Shown here: piece after piece, positions 47,668-59,521 of the stretch
Numbering within the stretch: position 1 is the first letter of the stretch
Layout of the letters: each line of letters starts with the position of its first letter
DNA from: Pterois miles
Lineage: Eukaryota; Chordata; Actinopteri; Perciformes; Scorpaenidae
DNA length: 64,000 nucleotides
Reading direction: 5' to 3'
Assembly: GCA_947000775.1 (NCBI GenBank)
Contig: CAMQGK010000299.1
Span: forward strand, 14,198,001-14,262,000
Made by a program: the position numbers and the translations under genes
Notes under the pieces: generated by a model
Database searches by the model: none
What the model was told of the DNA's origin: nothing
The model's input: the letters and a program-made list of their open reading frames with translations, nothing else

Positions 47668-48168
47668 ATGGTAATTAGGTGATAATTAGCAAGTAATTTC
47701 TTTGGAATTACTGCCAAACTACCCCAAAATTTACCTCAAAATGAATGAAAATTACTTTATTATAAACATTACTTAATAATTATATGCTAAAATAGCATAT
47801 AATGGTTAAAATAAGGCCCTTAGGCTTGAAGTCACTTCTGATCAGGCAGAAATCTCACTATTTGAGATTATTATTACTATTTATATCTACTACTTGTCTA
47901 CTGGAAGCTGATATCATAATTCAGGGAGTTTTTAATAAGTTATTTACAAATTATTTATCAGCAGACATGGAAATAAAGCAATTAACTTTGTATTCTTTTC
48001 CCCGGAAAAGTTTTAAATAAATTACCAGCTGTCAGGAAATAGTGTAATATACTTATTAAATATTGTTTATAATAAAATAATTTTTGACAACTTTTGAGGT
48101 AAATGTTGGGATTATTTGGCAGTAAGTTCAAGAAATTTCAAACAGGTTAATTAATATCTAATTACCAT
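47668..48168. mobile_element. Miniature element with ~75-bp terminal inverted repeats
   Basis: The left arm ATGGTAATTAGGTGATAATT ... AATTACTGCCAAACTACCCC, AAAATTTACCTCAAAA (to about 47740) is mirrored by the right arm from about 48092 to 48168. The two agree over most of ~75 bp with small gaps. The flanking octamers CAAATGTC and AAAATTTG agree at five of eight positions, possibly an old 8-bp duplication. It is noncoding and very AT-rich. Superfamily is unsure. Confidence 0.75.
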
Positions 48169-48454
48169 AAAATTTGCAGACCTGTAAAATGAAGTGTTAC
48201 CAAAAACATAAAGCCAACATAAATAAAGTATTTACATATAACATTTTTTATTCAAGGAGTGCCTTAAAAATCCTGACAACTTTAAGAAAACAGTCTCAAT
48301 TAGATTGGTACTATAATCCCCCCAAAACTCTACTGTATATTAGATTCTTCTCTGATGCGTTTCAGGCACATCTGCTTTCAGAAAGTGGCTCACAATACAA
48401 GCAGACAGAAATTAGGAACACAACTCGGCCATTGTTCTCATGCTCCCCGGGTTT

Positions 48455-48457
<3 letters not shown>

Positions 48458-48513
<56 letters not shown>

Positions 48514-48517
48514 CACC
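48458..48517 (+). repeat. (CA)n microsatellite
   Basis: About 29 CA units with one GC interruption. Confidence 0.95.
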
Positions 48518-49289
48518 CCGCCTCGAGGCAAGGAAGGCCAGTGACATCAAGTGTATTCAATTCACGAGGAGGCATGTTGAGGAAATCTGAGTCACAGTTT
48601 GGGAAGGAGTCGCTGTTGAATGAATAACAGTGAGTGCTATCTTTGCCTGTAGCTTCATTAACTGAAGGTGGGGAAATAAAGTCACAGCTCTGGCGCTGAA
48701 AGCTCAGTTTCCACCCTGTATAGCAAATATATATTAGAACAGAGGAAATTAAAATGACGATAACATGTTTTTTAGTATAAAACAAACTCTAAAGGCATGG
48801 AGAGCATAATAATCACTGAGGAGTTATTCAAAATACACGCATACTGCTTGTGTACTTATAAATACATTTCAAAAATACATATATTTTTATCTTCTTTTTT
48901 TGCTAGAAAAGTGTTCAAATTTGAAAGCAGCTATGTATGTTTAAAATATGGCATTAAATCACTCAGATATCAGAAGCCCCTGGACACCGTGTGATTTCAC
49001 CCATCTTCTTAAAGAAGCACTGCATACTATATTTGTGTCACAGCCAAGGACTTCAAACCGAAAAAAAACAACTTCAGATAGTGCAGGGAGATATGACGCA
49101 AATCCTTCAACAACTCAATATGTGTTTACAGGAAAATATCTCCATGATTGTGGATTAGAGGCAGCACTGATGATGAGAAATGTAACAGTGAAATATTGCA
49201 TATCTGAGGGGAGACTGGGCCTTTCCCTCCACATATTGCTTCGGGTTAGTGCTGAGGACGGAGTACTGGGAATACTGTTTGGGAAAAAT
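48518..49289. other. Noncoding sequence, nothing recognised
   Basis: A 146-codon plus-strand frame at 48948-49388 runs into the AT-rich repeat below and shows no domain. It is judged random. Confidence 0.45.
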
Positions 49290-49390
49290 ATAAGATTAAA
49301 GCCAGAATATTTTGAGAAATACTGTGCAATATTTCATGAATTAAAATCCCAATATTTTCACAAAAACACTGCAGTATTCCAAGAATAAAA

Positions 49391-49466
<76 letters not shown>

Positions 49467-49690
49467 AAATAAAAAAATATAATAATATTTTGCGAATATC
49501 CCAATATTTTGAAAAAAGTATAACATTAAGAATAAAATACCAATATTTTGAGAAAAATGTTAATGTTTCAAAAATAAAATCTGAATATCTTGAGATTTTT
49601 TTTCATATTTCAAAAATAAAATCCCAGTATTTTGAGAAAACAAAAAAATGGTATTTTGAGAATATTTTGATTATATTCTCAAATATATTA
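49290..49690 (+). repeat. Degenerate satellite-like repeat around an (AT)n tract
   Basis: Units built on AATATTTTGAGAAA and AATAAAATCCCAATATTTTG recur about eight times, with 25-45 bp spacing. They are split by about 72 bp of (AT)n at 49392-49463. Related 'AATATTMCGAGAATAAAGTC' arrays are common in fish. Confidence 0.8.
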
Positions 49691-49998
49691 TATTTATTCA
49701 TTATATACTTAGATATTATATTACTATGTTGAAAATTTAAAACAAAGATAAATAAATAAAAAATCATAATCTTCATAATATGAGAATAAAGTTAGTTTAT
49801 GTGAAAAGGTTATACTTCATGAATATAACAACCAAAATGTCATAATTAGATATATTAGATTAGATTAGCTGTGTATGTTTTAGCGTTAAACAGTATAATA
49901 GAGTATATTTAAATACTATAAATATTTATGCTTGCAAAAACGTAATTTGTACAACAGTATTGGGTTATTCACAAAATATTACATTTATTTTTCTAAAA
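49691..49998 (-). other. AT-rich 3' flank of hs3st3
   Basis: Downstream of the candidate polyadenylation signals on the minus strand. It could be extended 3' UTR. Includes GATTAGATTAG near 49855. Confidence 0.4.
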
Positions 49999-50004
49999 TT
50001 TATT
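49999..50004 (-). terminator. Candidate polyadenylation signal AATAAA of hs3st3
   Basis: TTTATT on the plus strand reads AATAAA on the minus strand, about 160 nt past the stop codon. A second copy lies at 49984-49989. The surroundings are very AT-rich, so chance matches are likely. Transcript ends are needed to say which signal, if either, is used. Confidence 0.35.
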
Positions 50005-50165
50005 GACTTCATTCTTTTTTATAACTTTTATGTGATGTTAGACTTGTGTTTTGTAACATTATGGCATTTCTTGAAATATATTACGACTGTATTCTCTAAT
50101 TTTTCCCTCTTGTGCTCCTAATACTCTGTTACAATATTTCTGATGGTCCTCAGAGAAAAACACAT

Positions 50166-50787
50166 TCAGTCATCCCAGCCAAAAAAGCGCCCAGTCATCT
50201 GGTAGAACTTCATGTTGAAGGGCCGGTAGAAGTCCCGTAGCCTCTGCACCACCTCAGGGTCAATGTTGGGATGGGTCCTCCCTTTGGTTTTGCCCAGGCA
50301 GTGGGGTTTGCTGCTGCCCTCGGCCTTCTTGAGGCACGGGAAACCCTTGGTCTGGTTGAAGTAAAAGTGTTTGTCTGTGATGATCCTCTTGAGCCCTAGG
50401 AAGTCCTGCACGCGGCCCAGCTCTCCGGCCGGGTCGCTGATCAGCCGCTCGCCGCTCACGAACAGGATCTGCTCCATGGGGAAGTACTGCAGCCAGTTGT
50501 CCAGGTGCTTGGCGTAGATGCCGATCTGGATGGCGCTCCACGAGGTGTCGATGAGCCCCGTAGTCCTGTTTTTGAAGGTGAGGCTCTCGAACGAGGGAAT
50601 GTCGGGCTTCTTGGACAGTGTCTGTGTGTAGTCCGAGATGGCCCTGGTGACGGGGTCCCTCACCACCACGATCAGCTTGGTGTCCCGGGACATGGCGGAT
50701 ATCCTGGCTGGAGCCTCTCTGGTCACAAAGTAGCTGGGGGTTTTCTCCATGGTGATCTGGCCCTCCAGGGTCTTGGGCATCAGCTCC
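50166..50787 (-). CDS. hs3st3b1: Heparan sulfate glucosamine 3-O-sulfotransferase 3-type, last coding exon (partial gene)
   Basis: The gene product is a Golgi type II membrane enzyme that transfers sulfate from PAPS to the 3-OH of glucosamine in heparan sulfate. This exon encodes 206 residues and a TGA stop. Counting from the first Met (50780), the 3'-phosphate-binding loop VVVRDPVTRAISDY spans about residues 38-51 (Arg41, Ser49). The SGERLISDPAGE segment follows, then a Cys129/Cys141 pair expected to form the family disulfide, KGRTH (146-150) at the PAPS site, and the FGWDD end. NRT (71) and NQT (122) are N-glycosylation sequons. A polypyrimidine tract and CAG acceptor precede 50787, and the first base completes a split codon (phase 2 intron), so the Met is internal and not the start. 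From remembered family members the sequence is closer to HS3ST3A1/3B1 than to HS3ST2 or HS3ST4. Which teleost paralogue it is cannot be settled. The N-terminal half with the catalytic Glu lies outside the window. Confidence 0.95.
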
Positions 50788-50812
50788 CTGGGTGGAGAGA
50801 AAAACAGAAAAA
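50788..50812 (-). promoter_or_regulatory. Splice acceptor of the hs3st3 last exon
   Basis: Read on the minus strand, a pyrimidine-rich run (TTTCTGTTTTTCTCTCCACCC) ends in AG at 50789-50788, directly before the GGAGCTGATG that opens the coding exon. The codon phase fits the conserved family sequence ...R-(D/E)-L-M-P. Confidence 0.85.
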
Positions 50813-51387
50813 GGAAGGGAGATATTTATTTGACCTGCACTTCTGACTGAGCAACTGTCACAGTTGTACAGCGGCTCTTATTACAATAAACATTACAACC
50901 GGACGAACTCAGGCTATGTCATCAAACACTTTGAATCCAATCAATCGAGAATAACAGTGGAAACAGTTTATTTATTTGATCTCTATCCGGTGTCTTTTTC
51001 TCTGAGTTCAATTAGCTGCCAAGAGGTGTGACCAAATGTTGATTTGCAGTCTGGATGTTACAGACATTCTTGTGGTGATAGTATGCAGATGCTCCTTAAT
51101 GTAGCCCGAGGGCTGATGAAATCAAGAAGGGGGCTCCCCTGGGTCCATTTTGAAAGGGGGTATTCTTCACTCTCACATGGCGTGAAAAGAAGAATGTCAA
51201 TCTCTATACCCATACTACAGTGCTGCTTATAAAATATTGATATTTGAGCCCTCCCAGCATAATTGATTACCTTCCTGTCTTTCGCTTGTTGCAACAAAGT
51301 GGAAGAACATCAGAGAAGTCTTTCAGCACTGCAGTTTCCCCTTCGGTGCAGAGTTAGAAATGTTGTGGTTTAACACTGTATTTATTT
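50813..51387 (-). other. Intron 1 of hs3st3, proximal part
   Basis: Noncoding sequence upstream of the last exon. No coding exon, RNA gene or recognisable repeat was seen. Confidence 0.6.
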
Positions 51388-51977
51388 GATGGGCTGTCAG
51401 CAATTCAATCTTTTGGAGGTTGTAGTAGTTTTAAAGTGACAGTAAAGATACTGACACCATATAGAAAACCTAAGGAATCCACTGGTACCAACCATGTCAT
51501 GCTAGCTTGACGTGAAGGAGGCGAATTTTGACGTGGAAAAACTGGCAGGGGTCCCTTGACCTCTGACCTCTAGATATGTGAATGAAAATGGGTTCTACAG
51601 GTACCCACGAGTCTCCACTTTACAGACACTTTATGATAATCACATGCAGTTTGGGACAAATCAGTCAAGTCAGCACACTGACACACTGACAGCCGTTGTT
51701 GCCTGTTGGGCTGCAGTTTACCATGTTATGATTTGAGCATAGTTTTACGCTAAATGCAGTACCTGTGAGGGTTTCTGGACAATATTTGTCATTGTTTTGA
51801 GTTATTGGATTTCCAGTAATAAATAAATACATACATTTATATATAGCAGCATATTTGACCACTCCCGTGTTGAATCCAGAGAGTGTTAAATTCTTGACAA
51901 ATCTCCCTTTAAGTTACATTTTGAACAGATGCAAAATGTGCAATTATTCACATTAAATATTTTTATTGATTGGCAGC
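51388..51977 (-). mobile_element. hAT-like miniature transposon, family A, minus orientation, in hs3st3 intron
   Basis: The order of internal blocks is reversed relative to 13740-14478: AAACCTAAGGAATCCACTGG, then CTTGACCTCTGACCTCTAGA, GATAATCACATGCAGTTTGG, TGGGCTGCAGTTTACCATG. The ends GGGCTGTCAGCAA and TTGATTGGCAGCCATA are damaged. It lies in intron 1 in the same transcriptional sense as the gene. No coding capacity. Confidence 0.75.
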
Positions 51978-53250
51978 CATAGTTTGTAGGTGTTATAAAC
52001 AGTTCTACACAGAGTAATTATAGCCAGAAGTTGGTGTTTAAATGGGTTCACCTCCTACTGATGAGTACAGACCTAAGACATAAACCTGTGTGCTTGAGTC
52101 CTTTACGCCACAAACTCATAAAAAAAGATGGTAAACCAGCTGATCCATTCGTCCACGCCACCCCTCTCTCTGCTTTCCTTCTGCCCAGCTGCCTTCAAGA
52201 CTCTGACCTTAAGCAAAGCGGGTAAAAGCAGCCCATGAATGATTAACGCGCCCTCCCTCTGCCATTTAGAGCCTCTGCAGAATACAGCTTTAAAATTCAC
52301 CAAAGTACAGAATGCAGGCGTTAATTATTCATCTGCTTGGGCTGGTGCTGCTTAAAGCCAGGACTGGCGCTGACAAAGTGGCCCCGGCTGCTCCCAGGGT
52401 GATGCAGTTTGCCACCCTGTGACAGAACTACTAAAGGAGGGAGGTCCTCTGAAATATCTCAACGCTTCAGTCTGTCGTTTAGAGGACCATGCGGTGGATC
52501 AAAGTACACCTTCTTCCTGTCTTTTTCTAATGTGACGGGCACCGTTTTTTCCACTGGTAAACAATCACACTCTGTTTAACATACACAGAATGAAATAAGA
52601 CAGAGGACACAGAGATTGTTGCAGAGGACAAGCTTTACACGAGCATTTGTAAAAGACACCAGCTGTCCTGATCAACGTGATGGCTGGTTTTACTACTGGC
52701 TTTTCCCCAACAAGTCCTTCAAATTAAACAACAAAATACAGTTTTTAATTGCCCTCCAGAATGAGATACAAACATTTTCTGATGTGATGCTGCTCAGTTT
52801 GACACAAAATGAGCCACCCAACCACCTGGACCTCCACCTTCTGCGAACTTTGTGGGTCTAAATGTGACTGTGGATGCTCTCCCTTTAATTGCAGCAGTGT
52901 GTTGTGCATCAAGAGAGTTATACATTTGTATTAAAAGTGTGTGTGACCTGCCATCTGAGGTCCAGCACGCTACTGCATTTAAAGGAAGAGTGTGATTCGG
53001 CCCTGCTCTCATATACTTTTACTGTACTGTTGCCTGCAGTATGTATAATCGGGACGTACCGCTTCATCAAAACACTGTGCCTCATATATCTGCTGTGAAG
53101 AGGATTGTGAGCCACAATAGCCAGAAATATGCAATGGCTTACATACTGAGAAATGCACTTGGACATCTTGGTATTTTTGGCATACAGCACTTGACACACT
53201 ACTGTATGTATTGGGATAATAAATCTATTTAAAAAAACTATAATAAAGAG
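51978..53250. other. Intronic noncoding sequence; candidate conserved block 52225-52420
   Basis: 52225-52420 contains ATGAATGATTAACG and GTTAATTATTCATCTGC with no repeat character, as expected of a developmental enhancer. This is unproven. The remainder shows nothing. Confidence 0.3.
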
Positions 53251-53855
53251 TAGGGCTGGGACAATATACCTATCTCCAGATTCAATACTGAAATGCTACG
53301 TGGGTGCCGTTTCGATATTTATTGCGATTTTTAAATATTACGATTCAATATTGCAATTTTTTGTTAACTTTTTTAACGCTAGACCATGGGAAAAAGAATC
53401 ATACACTCTAACTTTGGACAATATCTACATTAATATAATATAAATGTCTGAATTTACGAGATGTCCTGAAGACATATCTATCAGTCAGTGTCAGGCATTA
53501 TTTGGTCATTTTTTTTCTAGCAAATCAAAAATCATCGGGGCCATCTGATGCACTTAACACAAATGTCAGTATATGGGTGCTCTACAGTAACGTTGGCCCA
53601 TGTGACCACGGAGAAGAGTGACGAATGGCTTGACAGCACGTTACCCCAATACGATAACGTTTCCTGTCCATGACAGAGTTAGCTTTAGCTGAGATGTCTA
53701 GCTCTGCTTTTCCTGCAATGTCTGAAATCCAAAGTGTTTCCATACTTTACTGCATGTGTAGTGTTTACCACATTGGATTTAACATGTGAGGGTGCAGGTC
53801 GTATCCATCCATTCAAAATCGCAATACATGAGTCAGTCAATTTGTCACTTCAATG
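53251..53855 (+). mobile_element. hAT-like nonautonomous element, family B, shorter copy, in hs3st3 intron
   Basis: It starts TAGGGCTGGGACAATATACC, as at 11881 (TAGGGCTGGGATGATACACC). It keeps TATGGGTGCTCTACAGT, CCTGTCCATGACAGAGTTAG, TGATGTCTAG-like, TCTGCTTTTCCTGCAATGT and AAGTGTTTCCATACTT in the same order. The first internal part is deleted and the right end is poorly preserved, so the end point is approximate. Confidence 0.7.
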
Positions 53856-56800
53856 CATATGTTCTGGTGCATTTGCTAAAACAAGCGATGGTGTCAAGGA
53901 CATTATATGTTCCCCAGTCAACACTCCAAAAATATTATTTTTTCCACTTTTTTAAGGACAGATATGGAACAAAGTTAGTCCCTGATCAATTATGACAACA
54001 AAGTGATATCAGAGGAAGATCCTATACTGCTGCAGCAGGTCTTTGTGGTTGTTCCAGCCTTTAAAACAGGTGCCGGTTGAGCTCAGCGTACAAAGTGAAA
54101 CTGATCTAAAAGCCATAAGTCAATACCTTCAGGCTAATGTCAGAACACATCCGTGCAACGTGGCTGAGTGGATCACGAGGTCAGCACAAGGGGGAAGGAA
54201 GCAGTCGATAAGAGCAAGAGCGGCAACACAGGTGCACCGATGTCTCTGCATCCGCCTGCAACATTGACCAATGCCTGACCTCCAGAGTCCTCTCAGTATC
54301 CACGACCTCTCCGACAGCTGTGTAAAGAGCAGCATGGACAAGGCTCCTTTCCTTTCAGATTAGCTCTGCCCCATCTCCCCGAGAGTCCAGAGTGAGGTGG
54401 GATAATGGTGCTTTAAAACCAACACAATGCCACCTGGGACTGCAATGGCTACTAAGCTGACAAGCCGATAATAAAGACTGGGGGATCCCAGACGCTGGCG
54501 TGCAGGTAGTCTTCCTGAGCATCTTCCTGATGACATTGACAAGATGCCAATTTGGGATCCGCTAAGACTTCAGAAACAGCTCGTACAATACCACAACTTT
54601 ATGATGCAAAAGAGAACATCATTGTTCTATGAAAAAGAAATGAGCCCGTACTAAAGGAAGCATCCATATTTGATGGCGTGCGTGGAGCTTGCTCTGTGGT
54701 CGATGTACTCACGGCAGTGGTGTGTCGGTGCGAAGGCACTCTGGGGAGATTTTCAGGGTCAGTGAGGTATGTGGTATACTATGCAACATGAAGACGGACA
54801 CGTTTGGAAGTCCAAGTACGGTCATAAGTCAAAAAAGTGCTCATGTATCCAGGTTAATGTAAATTTTATAGTGACTGGGTTTCAGGTTCATCTGTGGAGT
54901 GCAGGCTTATGAAATAGATACTGATTGAATGTCATTTAGTTCTCTTTCTTAGGCAAATTAAATTTAAACATGTATACGAGGCCTGCATCTAATTATTCAT
55001 GATTATGATTATATTTTATTCACAATTAATTGCTTAAAAGAGCCACCAATTTAGCATTAAAAGTTCATTTTATTTCACATATTCTTCTTCCTCCTCTTCC
55101 TCCAGAGATTCAGATGTGTTATGTTAGTACCGGTTAAGGCAGCTTCCAGCCTCAAGCTTTACACTCTCACGTTTCTCAATTCAAAACTTTTAGTTTTCAA
55201 CCTCAACGTACGATGCCTCCAGTTACATCCCTTGAGGCAATTTATCAGATTTCGCTCGATCCAGATCGATGTATCGATTCAGTGATCAGTGAAAGTGAAA
55301 ACTTTGACACATTATGGTTCATCATGGTTCAGTGCAGTGTGTGTACAGTTCAGGGTGTCATTGAATAAATGCCTCAAGACCCAGGCCAACTTCCTGTGTC
55401 TTGCTGGCTTCCAGCCCTGAAGCTAGCCACAACCTTAATTTTTGACTTTTTTGCATTTTTGACAGACAAATGTCATGGCTGCAACATCTTCTGCGACTAA
55501 TGCACACCAATCTACAGTATGTGCTTTAAAAGTAAAGAACTTCAGTCCTCGACTTTAAGTTTCAGCTGTGCAAAGGAGCAAGAAAGGCTTTTTTACAGAT
55601 TTACAGTAAGTGAACCACACTGGGGTATTTCTTTCCATTCTGCAGCAGAAGCATGCAGCGCTCCCTAATGAAACTTTATTGGCAGGGTAGGTGATGTAAC
55701 AGATGACAAACTGTCCAAGTGCTTGATATTCACTGCAGCTCCAGATTCCACTTTGATGTCTTCATCGTGCTGCTAAAATACGAGTCTCTGAGCACACTGA
55801 GGCATGAAACACAGGCAGCGGGGATCCACTCATGAAACGAGACGCAGACCCCAACCGAAATAAGAAACACGGCACATGAACCCTGGCCTCCTTTTAAATC
55901 AAATGCTTTGACATGCATTTAAGTACTGCAGAAAAACAAGAAATGAGTATTTTGGATGACGAAGAACATAAACAGCTTGTGTACATGACAGAACATAACA
56001 CATGTTGTAATTGTACGTCATTCCTCTCATATGGAACCAACTAGCGGGAGAAGGATGCCAGGGCTCATTGAGGCAGCTCTATTCCCTATTAAAAAACTAA
56101 ATCCAATGTACACAGTAATGTGCAGTACATCACTCAATGCATCCTTTGTAGGCTCGTCTATAAAGCAACCACTTTGAAATAAAGGGCCTGACACATCGCT
56201 GCTTTCGTTTCCCTGCTGAACGAATTTTACTCGCAAACTAACTCAGCTCTGCCCTCGTATACAGGCTGTGACTCATGTCTGCCTGTTATATAAACGGCAA
56301 AAAAACACCATAAGGTCTTATTTACTGTAAATTGGGTGCACGCATAATATGACAACATGACATATGAATTAGGGAGAAGTAAAAAAGCAACAAGTGACCC
56401 GCTCTGAATGGGCCATTTCCTGGTGTTATCCCGGGCCTTTTAGAAAGGCGCTTGGATCCGAGCCAATGTCTGTCAATTGACGGAGTTGTAAAGGCATAGA
56501 GGCAAGTGGGCATGAGTGCTGTCCACTTCTCCCCCACAAGCCTTTGATTCATTTTTCCTCCTCCAGCAGGGAGCCCTGGCAGGCATAACTCCACTCCCAC
56601 AGTGTTCCCCTGCCACTACCACCAGATAATAATCTTGTAATTGGCTCAATATTTCTGCTGTTTGCAGGCGCAGCAAAGGCCAACGCCGCTCTCGGTGGCT
56701 TGGACTCACCAGATATTTTCCAGGTCAGCGGATGTTAGCGGAGGTCAGAGAGAAAACATAAGGAGGAGGAGGAGGAGGAGGAGGAAGGGGGGTGATTTAG

Positions 56801-57204
56801 AGTAATGGCTGCTGTGCGGTGAGGTGAAAGCCTCTGAGCTCGGAGCTTTACTGCTCCGCCAGCAACACGGCGACAACCTGCCCTGTGGGCTGCGCTCGCA
56901 GACAGCGCCGCCGCACATAAAGGCATACAGAAGGAAACACATGATGTGGGATGTTGCCATTTAATAGCTTCTACAAATTACTCTGGAAGCATTAATGAAT
57001 GACAAACTTCAGCTAACACTCATGTCAAGGACCACTAAACTGACACATATTAGACCAATGACCTAAATAGTCTTACATTCTGTCTTTGTGTTAGCTATGG
57101 ATGAAATTACAGTGAAAATAAATTAGTCTGATTAATCTACTGATCTCTAAAAACTGAGTTTCTCCACAAACGATCACACAAAAACACAACTTTAAAGCTT
57201 ATAT
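53856..57204. other. Intronic noncoding sequence, little recognised
   Basis: 55110-55560 shares short segments with the insert at 5490-6060 (GTGTGTACAGTT, CCTCAAGACCC, GTGTCTTGCT) and is probably the same repeat. A (GGA)n tract lies at 56760-56786. No hs3st3 exon 1 or other coding exon was found. Confidence 0.45.
56760..56786 (+). repeat. (GGA)n microsatellite
   Basis: About nine GGA units. Confidence 0.9.
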
Positions 57205-57860
57205 TTACCAGAGATGTGCTCATAAGTTTCTTGGAAATGAGTCACAAATCACATTTGTTCCAAATGTACCTTAAAGGGAGACTCATCAAGTATTTAATAC
57301 TCCTATCAACATGGGAGTGGGCCAATATATGTATATATGCATTAGTAGAAATGAATTAACTCAAAGCAATGCTAAATATTGTCCAGAAACCCTCACAGGT
57401 ACTGCACTTAGCATAAAAAATACACTCAAATCATAACATGGCAGACTGCAGCCCAACAGACAACAACACTTGACTATGACTTGCCCCAAACTGCATGTGA
57501 TTATCATAAAGGCCATGTCTGTAAAGGGGAGACTGGTGGGTACCCATAGAACCCATTTACATTCACATATCTAGAGGTCAGAGGCCATGAGACCCCGTTG
57601 AAAATGACCATCCCAGTTTTTCCGCGCTAAAATTTAGCACAACTTTGAAGCGTCATTTATCCTCCTTCCTGACAAACAAGTAAACCAGTGGATTCTTTAG
57701 GTTTTCTAGTTTCATGTGATGGCAGTATTTTCACTATAGCGTTAAAACTGAGCCCAGTACAACCTCAGAAATATTGACTGTGTTAATGTGTTAAAGAAAA
57801 TAGTGGTGTTATAACGGATTTGCCTTAACATGTTATTTTCACATTAACAGACCTAATTAG
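57205..57860 (+). mobile_element. hAT-like miniature transposon, family A, in hs3st3 intron
   Basis: TTAAAGGGAGACTCATCAAG, AACATGGGAGTGGGCCAATA, GTCCAGAAACCCTCACAGGT, AACTGCATGTGATTATCATA, TGTCTGTAAAGGGGAGACTG and the final ATTAACAGACCTAATTAG follow family A order. The left terminal repeat is eroded. Confidence 0.75.
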
Positions 57861-59259
57861 AAAGACTAAACACCCAAAAGTCGTGTGGCGTCTCTCTCTC
57901 TCTGAAGCTACAATACAACAAACCTACGATGAATTGAGACTCTGACTTGCAAAATGAACTTTTAAATTGACAAACATCATGTGTGTTATTCATGGTGCAA
58001 TTTGTCTTGTCGCTGACTACAGTACTGCGTATATATCACATATCTTTAGGGGTGTCTAGTGCAATGTGTCCTTCATCATCATCTGTGGCTGCGAGATTCA
58101 GCTGTTTATAATGCAGGATTACAGGTATGAGCTTCCCAGCAGCAGACAGTCCCAGCCAGGATAATCGTCCGTTTTACGACCCTGACAGTCTCAGCCACCC
58201 TGACCTTTTTTCCCTCCACTGGATGCTCATGCACTGTATCACCTTTGCCTGCACACCTGCACTTTACAGCTCTAAATCCTCCCCCTGGATGGTTAAGTAC
58301 TCCTCCAACACGGCTACACAGGATTACTGCCGTCTGAATCGCACAGCTGGGTCTTCTGTCATTTAAAAAGCAAACCAAATCAGAAACAAACACTGTGCAG
58401 GATTTTATTTGGTATTTTCCTCCCTAGCTGAAGGTGCGTCAATCACTGAAATCACCTGTTGTTGCATTTGATTGTAATTAAAGCTTGCAGGCTCTCAGCT
58501 GCCATCCTTTAACGATTAGAGAGCCTCACTTGAAAGGAACATCTCAAACCGAACTCATCACGCTGATCCATTCTGGCTTCACTACATTTAAAACTCAGTT
58601 TTGCATGCTTTGGTTCATATGTGGCTGATATGTCCAATCCAAACAATAAAAAAAAAAGAAAAGCAGTCTAAAAAGGTCAAACTACAAATTCTCATTTTGT
58701 AGTCAGATTTAATATCTTAATATTAAAATCACCTTGTGTGCTCAAACAGTTTTGATGCAACCCTGACCATTATTTAATGTTTGCTTTCCATAATTTACTC
58801 CCAAGTCTAAAGTAGCTTTATAGTGAAGCAACCTACTAGATTTGAAATGATGGAGATGGGCTAAAAAACTAGCAAGAGTCATGCTTTGTTAAACTACAAC
58901 CGTGTTCTTCTCCAGAGTTTTCAAATAGAAACGCAAACCCTGCCGTTAGCAAAAACCATGACGTAGGTCCCTACAGTAAACTAATGAATAAGGGTATGAA
59001 TAACGTGAACACTAGCTGAGTCAATGTTAGATTTGCTAGGTTTGGAAATAACTGATTGGGTTAGTTTGGATTTTTGAAACAGGGTTTTATGTATACTCCT
59101 GCGTTCTGCAAGGAAAAATTACTGTTTTTGTCAGTGTAGTCTTGTGGCTTCAACGACAACGATAAACTGCTCAGTTTTACCTCAGAAAGGGCTGTCTGAC
59201 GGCGAGGTAAAGCGGCTCTGGACGGGCGCAACAGAAAAACGTATTTTAGCCACCTAAAA
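57861..59259. other. Intronic noncoding sequence, nothing recognised
   Basis: No gene or bounded repeat could be supported. Confidence 0.45.
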
Positions 59260-59460
59260 AAAATCGATCGCTCCATTCAAAGCCACCAGACCAGACTCCA
59301 TTCACAAAAACAGTATTTTTACCACGGGAGAACACAGGAGTTGCTGGTCTACCACTGCATAAATCAGATTTGTTAGCATTATTGTGGGACTTTTGGATCT
59401 GAACTAACGTGGCGTCCACAGCACTACATTGCTTAGCTTCCATAGAGAGGCTTGGGAACA
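59260..59460. repeat. Dispersed repeat fragment (family S)
   Basis: It shares AAGCCACCAGACYRSASTCN-type sequence and ACAAAAACAGTATTT with 26750-26790, and the reverse complement of its right part with 26523 onward. Confidence 0.5.
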
Positions 59461-59471
59461 TGGCATTTATG

Positions 59472-59521
59472 TAAATTTCCCCACTGTGGGACTAATAAAG
59501 GAATATCTTATCTTATCTTAT
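59472..59521 (+). mobile_element. Severely truncated retroposon tail, (TTATC)n-ended
   Basis: AAATTTCCCCACTGTGGGAC, TAATAAAGGAATATC, then TTATCTTATCTTA. About 50 bp only. Same 3' end as 1768, 21929 and 33088. Confidence 0.8.

Noticed and set aside
48453..48785. 110-residue minus-strand protein ending in a Val/Cys run
   Set aside because: A large part is the (CA)n tract and the remainder has no domain or splice support.
48948..49388. 146-codon plus-strand gene
   Set aside because: It runs into the satellite-like AT repeat and shows no domain.
50260..50541. Alternative minus-strand frame in the sulfotransferase exon
   Set aside because: Shadow of the true reading frame in GC-biased coding DNA.
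50505..50846. 113-codon plus-strand frame over the sulfotransferase exon
   Set aside because: Antisense shadow of the true coding frame.
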